Assembly: GCA_946811695.1 (NCBI GenBank)
Contig: OX328130.1
Span: 69,923,973 to 69,987,972 of the forward strand
Direction: 5' to 3'
DNA length: 64,000 nt
Source of the DNA: Gonocerus acuteangulatus
Lineage: Eukaryota; Arthropoda; Insecta; Hemiptera; Coreidae
A model generated the notes under the pieces. It did no database searches and had not been told where the DNA came from. It saw only the letters and a program-made list of their open reading frames with translations. A program made the translations under genes and the position numbers. Shown piece by piece: positions 32,796 through 44,900 of this stretch. Every line of letters starts with the position of its first letter. Within the stretch, counting starts at the first letter, position 1.

Positions 32796-32956
32796 TATAC
32801 ATATATATATATATATATACAAATTTGAACCACCGTTATTTTCGGTTTCTAGGGGTTCTGAAACGCAAAATTTTCTAGTCGGCACTTCCGGATTGTTTCA
32901 TTGTATCAACCTTATAAGCGGGGTTCCTCCCTATGGGGGAGGGAGGAACCGCGCTA
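30984..32956. mobile_element. TIR element family A, copy 1 (~2.0 kb, non-coding)
   Basis: The left end TAGCGCGGTTCC (30984) and right end GGAACCGCGCTA (32945-32956) are exact inverted complements, consistent with TA target duplication and 10-bp terminal repeats. Inside, a ~275-bp segment occurs twice (about 31611-31880 and 32091-32365; both contain TTAGTAAGCTTTC and CCTTCC..AACTCCAAACG). A (TA)n stretch lies at about 32753-32787. No transposase is seen. Related copies are at 59285-61738 and 61772 onward. Confidence 0.7.
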
Positions 32957-33340
32957 AAATGAACAATGAAAAATGATAATTTAAATTGAGAAATGATAAT
33001 GAATAAAAATTATGTTAGAAAATGAGTTATAGAAAATTTAAAGAAATTATAACAGGCTGGCCAATAGTTCTAATCTCGATAACCAAATTTAAATTTTGAA
33101 TTCTATTTTTATTTTAAAACCGAGCATAAATCATTTTTTTTATTTTTTGACAGAAGTGCAAATGTAATGATATTTTACATTACAAATTTTAAATTTTGAA
33201 AAATTAACAAAAAATTCGGAAAATCCAAAAAGCTCATTGATATGTTGGATTCATTGCTGGGATAAGCAAATATTATTTGTTATATTTGTCTAGCAGTCGA
33301 TACAGGTAGCATTGGATACCAGTAGGATGCTCCCACCAAG
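32957..33340. other. AT-rich spacer, nothing recognised
   Basis: I find no coding frame, no tRNA and no clear repeat in this AT-rich stretch. Confidence 0.6.
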
Positions 33341-33344
33341 AAAG

Positions 33345-33610
33345 TTAGTCAAGTCAGTTGAAAAGAAGCTCCAGTCTCATACCTGCAGTTCAGTTGAAAA
33401 GAAGATACAGTCTCATAAGTGCAGTTCAGTTGAAAAGAAGATACAGTCACATACAGTTGAGTTCAGTTAAATGGAAGCTCCAGTCTCATAAGTGCAGTTC
33501 AGTTGAATGGAAGATCTAGTCTCATACGGTAGTGCAGTTCAAAAGAAGCTACAGACTAAATCGTAATCCAGTTAGAGCCAGTCCTAAGGCAGCTCTAGTT
33601 CAGTGCATAG
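33345..33610. repeat. ~37-bp degenerate tandem array
   Basis: Five to six units contain CAGTTGAAAAGAAG, then ACAGTCTCATA, then AGTGCAGTT. Unit lengths vary slightly and divergence increases to the right. A possible LTR-like context follows: CATTTTGTCGACCCAACGTGG at about 33876 resembles a lysine-tRNA primer-binding site. Confidence 0.8.
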
Positions 33611-33998
33611 CTAGTCTCATATGGTCATCAGTTTTCATGAAGCCTAGGCTCAGTCCGTTAATGGAGATACATTTGTAAAGAAGATCCTGTCATATGCAGT
33701 TAATATTAAGCTGGCTTTATATCAGGTAATGCTTGTTTATCCATATGCCTGTATGTAGCTTATCCATGAGTTTTTTTATTTTTTTTTTTATTATTTAAAA
33801 TTATCTCTGTTCTACTTTGCTGGACTCGAACCCGACCCCTGAGATAAAGAGTTTTTAAAACTAAATATTATACATTTTGTCGACCCAACGTGGCGCAATT
33901 CTTTAATTTAAAAATATTTTAAATCATTCTTTTAATTTAAATTATAACATTTTGGCACATCAACGTGTGGCTATTAATAATTTTGTATATTAAATTAT

Positions 33999-34002
<4 letters not shown>

Positions 34003-34071
<69 letters not shown>
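34003..34071. repeat. (TA)n microsatellite directly after the TYW4 stop codon
   Basis: About 69 bases of alternating AT begin two bases past the TYW4 stop in the direction of transcription, so they form the start of its 3' UTR. Confidence 0.95.
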
Positions 34072-34072
<1 letters not shown>

Positions 34073-35896
34073 TTAAAGAGTCAAGGAATCTAATCTAAGA
34101 ATGACGGGATGTTTATTGAAAGATGTACCAAACGAGAAACAGTTTCCACCTCCTCCAACGATGTACACACAGTCGGAGTAAATGAATGATGAATGATTGT
34201 GTAGCATAATTGGCAGTTTCCTCGATTGTTCCTGAAAAAAAAATACATTTACAATAGTAAATCAGAGAAAACAAATTACTGGAAGTAGTCACTAGACACA
34301 ACTGTCTCAGATAAGCTACATTTTTTAGGACAAATAAGCCCTTACTTCAAATTATTTCCTCCAAATTACTTTCTCACCACGAGCAGTAATATAGATTATC
34401 TTCAATAATCTATTTATATGTATTACAATTGCCATTCATTTAGGCCTTAGAACATTGGTATTTCTTCTGATAAAAATTATTTTGCAATTAGAGCATTAAT
34501 ACAAACATTATTAGGGAAATATTAGGAAAAATTAATACTGACTAACAAAATTACTGATTCGGAAGTAATAAGGAAATTGAAGAATACACTGACATACAGT
34601 TGGATATAAAAATGAAGATTAAAATTCAACGAGCACATAAAAAGAAAGGATTCCTAAATTTTAGTTGGCTTAAATGTAGCATCTGGGGCCAAGTCAGTCC
34701 ATATTTTTTAATGCCCTAAACCTAAATCCTAAGGAGTCCAAATTTACTCAAATACAGTTAATGATATCACCTTGAAAATGCCTTTATTCAGTTTTTCACA
34801 TCAAACTACCAATGAAAAGTGTAGGCCAGTGCACACAAAATCGTTTTTGTTACAGTTTTTTCTGAAATAAATGTTTTTCCATCGGCACATTACGCTGGTT
34901 AATGAACTTGATCTTTTGATTTAGTCAAAGTATTTTAAACCAAATTTTTATAAATTGAATGAATGAATAGCCTTTATTGTGCGATATTAATAATAATACA
35001 ATAGTAATAATAAAACCAATACTTATTTGATAATCATAATAACAATAATAATGCTTCTTTGATAATAATAGTAGATAATAACAATAATAATAATAGTAAT
35101 ACTTGTTTGATAATAATAATAATAACAATGATAAATTTTCTTTGATAATAATAATAAAAATGATAATACATCTCTTTGTGACTACAATGAAAACAATAAT
35201 AACAATGATAAATGCCTTTTTATAATAATAATAACAATGTTAATACTTCTTTTAATAATAATAATAATAATTACGATAATAATAATACTTCTTTGCTGAA
35301 AATAAATTCTTCCGCACAGGCCTCCCTTTTCGGGGTATTGGTCTACGCTTTCCATGAGTGACCAGTTCTACCGGAAAGCGGGGTGCGTAAAGTTCTCCTT
35401 CAGTAACTTCTTCCATACTGCTCTGTACTTAGCCTTTTTTTATAAATTAATTATAATTAACTGAGCGTCTAGGCCATTAGCGCCTAATTTATTATTATAG
35501 TTTCCAGTTATTAAGTCAATCATTCTTTTCTATAGTTTATGAAATCACTGCTTTAGACTTTTGTAAATACACAATTTAAAAGAAAAAAAAAAAAAAAAAA
35601 AAAATCAGTCCCCTAACAGACCACGAGAGGCAGACGCTGTAGATGTATCAGATTCTTGACTTATGACACACTAGGGAGATAGTGTGGTCAGTACTATGCT
35701 CCAGCTGCCTGATTTTCCCCTTTGCTGGTAACCATTATATTAATTAAAGGTTGGTGCTCCTACTGATGTTCTGGGACCTTAAATCCAACCCTTGATCGAT
35801 AACATTAGAAGATAAAACCTTGAGTTTTGAACTCAGGTTCTCAAGATCATTACTCCAGTGCTCTACCACTGAGCTAACCTTGCACAAATATACATT

Positions 35897-35930
<34 letters not shown>

Positions 35931-38900
35931 ATTGGATGATTTTTATAGATTGTTAAATGAAAACAGACAAATATATACAAACAAATTTGAAGGAATTTTT
36001 TTCACATGACCTATGTGCTAAGGAATTTAGAAATTTAAATGTTAGCCCGTCCAGATTGTGTCATTGGGTTGAGGTTAAAAACAGGCCCCCTCCAAGTAGG
36101 GGGGGGGGGAGTACACACACTAAAATAATCTATAAAAATATTGTAGAAAATCATTAATCTAAATTTACTTACTGGTAGTTTGTATTCAACAAATGACAAA
36201 TCAGATAAATTGATTGAGGTCACACCTGGCTGATTTTCTGACAAATCATTTACACCACCAATCAGAAGAAGTGTATCATTGACAATATGCGAAGTATGAC
36301 TGTATCTTGGAATAATGCTCAATTCAATCTGATTCCATACTTTTCCTGCAATTAAAATAATATTTAATTTAAACATACAAATATACACATATGACTTTGT
36401 ATGTCCTTCTATTTCATGAACCTGCTGTTCATTACGTGAGATGAAAATGATAAGTGTGTTTCCAACTATTAGAAAAAGATAATACTCTTAGGCCTCGGGA
36501 ACGATAGGAGCGGTGAGCGATAAGCAACAGAGCGTTGAACAGCAGAGCGACTACGATACAGACTGGCTGGGCAGTAATCTCCTTTAGTCTCCGTTATCGC
36601 GTACTCCAATATACTTTTTTAAATTAAAATATTAATATTTTAAATGTTTAGTTAATAAAAGTATCATACCTTGCAAGTTTAACGTATTTCCAACCTTTTC
36701 CCATAGTTTCTTGGTTATAGAATTTTTAAAATAACTTTGTCTGTCATTCCATACTTTGCACTTCCGAAATTAAAAGCTCACATTCACTATCATCCAATTT
36801 ACTCTTTTTCTGCCACGTTCACTAGTCAAAAGCTTGAAGATAACTGAGAGCGGCGAGAAAATTTTTATGTCATTGTTGAATTAGGTAAGCTTACGTTTTA
36901 TGAAGATTTTTTTTTTTTTATTTATCCAATGCCCGTCAGTGGCGGCATTTTATGAAGATGTGTCAGTCTGATTTTTTACAAGTCTAATCAGGATTTGAAT
37001 GTTTATTTCAACAATATCAGTGCTGATATTAAGTTAATTACAGCCTCTAATTAAGATTAGAGGCTGTAGCCTTTTTTGTAGCGAGCAAAATATAATGTCT
37101 GGGGTGAGCGATAAGCAAAATTTAATGTCTGGGCTGAGCGATGAGGCTGTAACCTGCAAGCGACACCGCCCTGTGCCTATTGTAGCCAGTCCTCCTTCAT
37201 TCCTACTGCACTCCAGCTTAACATTAATATGAGCTAAGCCACTCTGAAGCTTATCACTTATCAGTCGTATCCTACTCGAGGCCTAACAAATATAAAGGAA
37301 CTCACCTGAAAGATTAAAAGCCCATATATCAGAAAGAGGTTCAAAACCAAGCCCAATTCCTCCCACTATATAAATCACGCTTTCACGAGAAGATGCAGAA
37401 TGTGAAAACCGTGGAGGAGGTTTACATTCTTCTATTGTCCATATTCCATCTTCTGACAGAATAAAAGCATCCCCTAATATCTAAAAAAACATATTTCATT
37501 TAATGATATAAATTGGCTTAAATAGAAAAAAGTCCATCACACAGGAGCTGCGTTCCTAACCACGTTCATCAGAAAGGTGGTAGTGTACGCTCCATTCCTG
37601 AATAATTTGCTTAAAATAACCTTTATAAACTCAAAATAAACTAATTTAATGTACTGAAAGGACATTTTGAGAAGGAAATATCAAATGTATACATTATTCT
37701 GAATTATTTTTGCCCAACTCTGGCCCCTACCTGGTCCCTTTCCCTTTAGGACGGAGGTAAGCCAAAGACGGGCGAGGTCACCAATCACTAGATGGTATTG
37801 AAAAGTTTAAAATCAAGTATTTGTTGTAAACAAGTACCTTTTGCTTACTCTCATCAACATCGGTATATATTCCTCCAAAAATGAAGGTTCCACTCTTGAT
37901 CCTGGAAGCTGTATGTCGTCTTCTCACTTGAGGAAACTCACTACCACTGGTAGCTAACTTCCTACCGATGATCGTCACTTCGTTTGAGTTATTTCTAGCA
38001 ACAGTGACTAGGCATGGAGTGGAATTCACAGTCCGTAAAGGGGAAGTCCGACCGCCATAAAGAATAAAATCTGTTTTGCTATTGTCGTCTGCAATCAATG
38101 AACAAGTATGATACATGCAGTCCCATGATACGCCATCAATATGTGGAGGAGTAATATATTTCACCTACGAAATTGAGAAAACCTTTTTAGAATGTTAGAA
38201 AAAAATATTGTTTGTATTTGTTTAAATACTGAGGATGCCTATATTTTTTAGTTACATTTGAATTGAGGGCTCATGAGGCATCGAATATCAAATAGCCTTT
38301 TCATTACTAAGACATCTCCAATTATCTAGCTTTACTTCACATTAATTTAGCTAACATTACATAATTTTTTTGGCTTCAAGGTCAAGCTACGTTCACTTGT
38401 TATGTCTACTTCTAATTAACATAAATCAAATGTTGAAAACATACATTAAAGTTTTTAATTAAAAATTGTACGTATAAATATGTAAACCTTCATATCTCGG
38501 AGTGTTATAAGACACAATTGTGAAAGTCTTCTGTGCTTGTCAACAGAGCCCAAACCGAAACCTCCAACCACAAGTACTGCACTTGAATTCCAGATTAGTA
38601 ATGCAGAATGCCCGTAAAACTGGAGGGTGACATCAGTTAGTAAATTCCAATTGCATGGAGATTTTGGAAACTTCAAACCTGAAGAGGAAAATAAAACTCT
38701 CAAGAAGAATAGAATGTTATTCCAATGCACAATTTTATTATTTTATCAATTCTAAATTATTTGGTTATTCTGTATTTCTCAATGAGATGATAACAATTTT
38801 CTATTTTTTATCAAACCACTGTAAAATAAACAGGCTACACTATCAGTTACTTAATTATCAAATGTTAATTACTTAGGAAAATTAACTCGCTAGGCTGTCC

Positions 38901-41900
38901 TGTTATGTGATTGTATGCCTCACCAATTCTGTCACTTGCAGAGTACACCGTCCTGTATACAGTGTGTCTGGGTGCGTTCAAGAAGTCATGAAATTGAATT
39001 TCTCATTCCACTCCTACTGGTCGGACCGGAATTCGACCACTTGCAGTAGGTGAGGAGGGACACTAAACTTTACTGTAACTGGTTTCAGTGCTCCCCAAAA
39101 CTGAGAAAGCGACAGGATGTTATTTATTGTAAACCTCAGTAAACGAACCGTGTCATGGAAAGAATGGACCAATCACCTTTGTGCAATTAAATTTTGTGCT
39201 AAACTGGAAAAATCTAATGAGGAGACTAAATTTGTGACAAATTAAATAATTTGTGAAATGAATCTGAATGGCTTACAGAGACGTAAAGTGACTTATCAAA
39301 CCCACCTGTTACCTAAAAATAGAACCTAATCTAACATTGACCAGTGTTCTCCCCGTGCTCTAGTGGCTAACACCTTGGATTCTCATGTGGGAGATGTGGG
39401 TTCGAGTCCAACTTGCAGCAGGAATTTTATCATGTCACGGCTCGTTGAGATGACCAGCCCGCCTCATGAAAATTCACAAGATTTTTTTGGAACCTCCAGT
39501 GATTTATAAGAAAGTTATCTCATCCCTATTTTAATTTCTACTTACTCCTCCACCTGTAACTTCTCTACTTCACCTTATAATAAAAAAATCGAACTGCAAA
39601 CGCAAACCATTAAAAATATTTTTAATTGAGGAAAAATGCCTCTTTGTAGTTTATACCATTATTTTCAAGAATTAACAATATTGAATTTAAATCTAATTTT
39701 TATGTGATGAATCCCCACTAGAGAAATAAATATAAATAAATGTGATAAAACTCCAGGCTGGCATATCTACCTATATTTATATTAAAAGATGAAAAAAAAT
39801 CCATAGCTGGAGCCTTAAAAATGCCATTAATTGCAGAAGAAAGCGAATAATGACTAGATGTAAGATGCCATTCTTCCCACTCATCAAATGGCTCAAGATT
39901 AAGAACTCTTTCTTGTTCGCTCGATGGCAGAACCTTCTTAAACACTTCAAAAGCTCCAACGCTCCAGGCACAATCGTAGCCCTGGAATTTAAAAATAAAA
40001 TAATAACTGACTTATAAGTAATATGAATTATGAATCAAGGAAAAAGGAAATGCAGGCCAATATTCACTATGTGTTGGTTGCAGGAACTCACCCATAGCAA
40101 CAGCCATTGGTATCGCATATACAACTTCCTCAAATTTATTTCTATCATCCCAGACCCAACGTCCTCCTGGCTTCCATTCGAAATATTAAAATTATTATAT
40201 TCGGACATTTTTATTTTCATTATTAAGCCACTTTTAAGTATTCTATCCCCATGTTGGGCGCCAAAATGTAATAAAATAAATTATTTATATTTAATTAAAA
40301 TACACAGTGTAGATTAATTTAATTGCTTTAATTTTGAAGTATGGGTTCTCATTTTTAAATCTTTTAGATCTCAAGAACTTAACGGGCTGATACTAATTAA
40401 GTTGTGATTATAGTTAAAATTTATTGCATTGCGAAATATAAGAACTGTAAATTTAAACTGTTACGAAGAAAAATATTATTATAAGATAAAACAACTCACT
40501 CTACTTAGGTATACCAGGCTTTCAAATAATGCCTTAGTTCGACAGACGTCCTGCAAAATGCTCCACAGCACACAAAAGAAGCATACAGGAGAGAGAATGT
40601 TTTGAAGTCATAAGTGTTTTTTTCTCTTATAGAGAAAGAGAGAAAACTCACTCAAATGCAAAGAGGACTGATCAATTGGGTTCAAATCCAAGCTTGACAA
40701 GTAGATTTTTTTGAAGTTAAATGATTTGAAAATTAATTCACTGATGATGTAAGACATATTATTTAATAAATTTAAATTTTAGGTGGGTAGGTACTCTAAG
40801 GGCTTTGTTGTAGCGGGTAGTGGTTCAAAGTGAGCCGTTCCTATCCCTACTACATCCCCTAAATGGTTCCAGAGAACAGGGGCTGAAAGAAATTAAAACA
40901 CCGGTTGCAATGACCTGTATATGATTTATTGGGCAACATAGATTAACTGAAATATTGAACTCCTTGTACAATATATATAAATAAACATAAATAATAGATA
41001 TTCCTTAAATTTAATTTTGACAAAATTATAAACATTTAAAATAAATTTATCCTTTGTTTAAATTTAATACATATATAAGGAAAAAGAATTTATCAATTAA
41101 ATGAGATTTATCTTATCTTTAAATTTAATAAATATAAAGAAAATTAATTTTACATTTAGAACACTTTTATCTTGTTTGTTTAAATTTAATATATATAAGG
41201 AAAATAATTAAACATTTAGAAGAAATTCTTAGTTAAAAATAATGAATTACTTAAAAGATGCAGACTATGGTCTGTAATAATTGTTACACATTAAATTAAT
41301 TTTCATTTAATTATATATAAAAAAGAGAATTATGTACTCATAATAATAAAATTATTTACATCAGAGGAAATAATAAAAAACATTAAAAAAAATAAGTTTC
41401 TTAACCCGGATTCGATCCGGTGACGTTTTGATGGAGTGTTGCGCTGTAACTATAGCAACTACTCCACGGAGTCAGTTGTCCAGATACTGTATGTTTAGCA
41501 TACCTGGTCTATTGGAATCGTCCCACATGGGGCAATTGCTATGTTTCAATTCCTAGAAACATAACAGATATGCAAAATGTGATAGCAGCAACCAACGACT
41601 CACCACTTAAGAGCATCAACGAAAATCCTCCGAGATCCAGAATCACAATTTGGTGCAGAAATCACAATCAACTTGAGACAAATCATATGACAGTCGAGGC
41701 TACGATGACTTGATGATGAACATTGAGCTCCAAGATGCGCCAATTTAATTTTTTATGTGGCGAAAATAGGTAAAATGCAGGAGCATTTTAAAAACATGTG
41801 GCCTGGCCATATTGTCCTGTCGGCTAACTAACGGTACGGTGCCGAGGGTAGCCGAACCAACCCGAGCGGAACTTAGTCGAAATACGGAGGCAAATAATTA

Positions 41901-44900
41901 TATAAGAAATTAAATTATAAATTCATGTTGCCTCAACATTCCGCCCACCAAATTTTTTGTGAAAAATTTAAAATTCTGATGGGTTATTAACAGGTGTCAG
42001 GGGGACTAACTTGGTGATAGGCCGCTTGTAAACACCATTGGGGGTTTTGATGGTGACTACTCTTGTGATTCCATCCTTGCCAGGATGAGTGGCAATGATC
42101 CGAGCCATCGGCCAAGATCTTAGAGGGCTGTTGGCATCCTTAATGATGACTAGGTCTCCTTCCTTAACACTTTCTGTTGATTTGGTCCACTTCCTACGTT
42201 GCTGTAATTGATGCAGGTATTCAGTCCTCCATCGCATCCAAAAATGTTGAGAACGTTGTTTGATTAATTTCCAACGTTTAAGAGGACTTATCTTATCATC
42301 AATTAGATCATTTTCCGGGACAGCTGAAATAGGTCGGCCAATGAGAAAATGTCCAGGTGTTAAATATTCAATACCCTCATGATTCGTGCCTACAGGGGTC
42401 AAAGGGCGAGAGTTGAGCACTCCTTCTATGCTGCAAAATAAGGTAGATAGTTCTTCAAATGTAAGAGGAGTTTCTCCTATGACCTTATAGAGGGTGGATT
42501 TGGCTGATTTTATACCAGCTTCCCACAGTCCACCAAAATGTGGGGCGGAAGGTGGATTGAATGACCACTCTATCTCTTTATTGGTTGTTGCATCCTTAAG
42601 CTGGTCTTGAACCTTTGATGAATTAAGCCAGAGTAGTACATCTCTCATCTTGTTGGCGGCTCCCACGAAATTCGTGCCACAATCAGAGTACATGCGGATC
42701 GGCTTGCCTCTCCTGGCGATGAAACGATCCAACGCCGCTAAGAATGCCTCTGTAGTACATCTGGACACGACTTCAAGATGTAAAGCCTTTGTGGCCATGC
42801 ACACAAAGAGGCACAAGTACGCCTTGCCAACTGCAGCCTTCCGTCTCATTGATTCCTTGATGAGAAATGGTCCGCCGAAATCTACACCTACATGAAGAAA
42901 GGCTTGACCTTCTAGGGTTCGACATGAAGGTAGATTCCCCATGATGGGAGGTTGTGGAGTGTGGCTTGACTTGTAGCACCTTAAACATTTTAAGACACGT
43001 TGCCTTATCAATTTTCTGGCAGAGACTATCCAGAATCTAGACTGTAGCATGGCTTGAAGACCCGTGGGACCTAAATGCAAATATGATTTGTGGTAATGGT
43101 CGACAACGAGCTTGGCTAAATGGCTCTTTCCAGAAAGTATGATGGGATGCTTCGCATCATAGGGTAAAGAGGAGTGCTGTAAACGGCCGCCCACCCTCAG
43201 AATGCCGTCTTCATCATAGTATGGTGAGAGGGATTTTAAATGCTTAGGTTCAATTGGATGATGTGCGTTTGTTGCCCTTATGCAAGCCTTTAATGAAATT
43301 CTCATCTCCTGAAGAGTGATTGGGCCTTGATCAACTTGCTTCTTCTTGTTTAGAAAAATAAAATATCGGAACAAGTAAGAAACGGCTCTTAAAAGCTTCA
43401 AATATGAAGAGAATCGTTCCATCCATTTGACTATGTTCGTTGTTGAGTCCCCTATAGCAATGAGGATAGCTCTTTTCATCTCCGGTAAATCGTTGGTATG
43501 GATGGCGGGGTGAGGCCATTGGGCTTGTGGATATTTTAACCATTTTGGTCCCGCCCACCATAAAGGATGTTCAGGCAATTCAGAGGGAAGTATCCCACGA
43601 GAACTACAATCGGCAGGATTCTCGGCAGTTTTTACATGATTCCATTGAGAACGGTTCGTCATTTCGAGAATCTGAACAACTCGATGAGCGACAAAGGCAT
43701 TGAGTTTCTGAGGAGGAGTGGACAGCCAACCTAGGATAACCTCCGAGTCAGTGAAGAACCTTGCATCTGATATATTCATTTTCTTAGTGAATCTCTCAGA
43801 AGACTTAAAAAGCCTACTCAACAAAAGGGCTCCAGATAATTCTAACCGCGGAATGGTCATAGGCTTTATGGGAGCAAGTTTGGTTTTAGCCTTTATGAGA
43901 TGGACGTTAGAGGATGATGCCGTATAATTGAGGAGATAAAGAACAGCTGAGTATCCCCTTTGAGAAGCGTCACTAAAACCAATAATCATTGAGGATGTGG
44001 TATCGATTGGTACAAGGCAACGAGGGATTTTAACTTCAGAGATTTGATGAAGATCCGATAAAAATCGGTGCCAGCGCTGACATATTGATGGGGGTCCTTC
44101 ATCGTCCCAGCCGCAGTTTGAAATCCACATATCCTGAAGAATGGTTTTCGCGTAGAAAACAACAGGTGAAAGAAATCCCAGAGGATCATAAATTCGTGCT
44201 ATCGCTGATAGTATGGCCCTCTTGGAGGGATGCCAGGATGGACAGCTGATTTCATAACAGAATATATCTTGAGATGGAAACCATTGCATGCCAAGCAGTT
44301 TTATTTTGGGTTCCTCTTCGGATGACAAGCTGACGGCGTTGAATTGACACTGAGACTCCTTTAGTGTGCTTAATAACTCTGGGCTGTTGCTAGCCCATTT
44401 TCCAAGTTCGAAGCAGCCCTTATTTAAGAGACATATCAGCTCCTTCTGAAGAAGTTTTGCCTCAGCTAATGACCTTGCACCAGAAACAACATCATCTACA
44501 TACGTGTCTTCTAGAAGTACCTTGGATGCCAGGGGGTAACAGGCTCCTTCGTCTTCGACAAGCTGCTGAAGTGTTCTTTCAGCAGCAAAGGGAGCAGGTG
44601 AGGTTCCTTGTGTAACTGTACACAGCTCGTATTCTTCACAGGAGTGTGATGGGTCAAACCGCCACAGTATATGTTGGTACTTTCGATCAGGCTGATGCAC
44701 TAATATTTGGCGGTACATTTTAACAATGTCCGCCTTAAAGACAATTGTGTGAGTACGGAAGTTGGTTAAGATGTCCCTGATGTCCAATTGGAGTTTTGGG
44801 CCAACGAATAAGTGTTCGTTCAATGAGCCGGTAGATGTGTGACATGAGGCATCAAAGACTACTCGTAATTTCATCTTGCCGTCTTGATGTTTAACTACTG

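Noticed and set aside
35825..35885. Functional tRNA gene on the minus strand
   Set aside because: The A box is excellent, but the acceptor and anticodon stems do not pair; better explained as a tRNA-derived SINE.
39352..39425. Functional glutamate tRNA gene
   Set aside because: The A and B boxes are good but there is no acceptor stem, and non-tRNA SINE-like sequence continues downstream.
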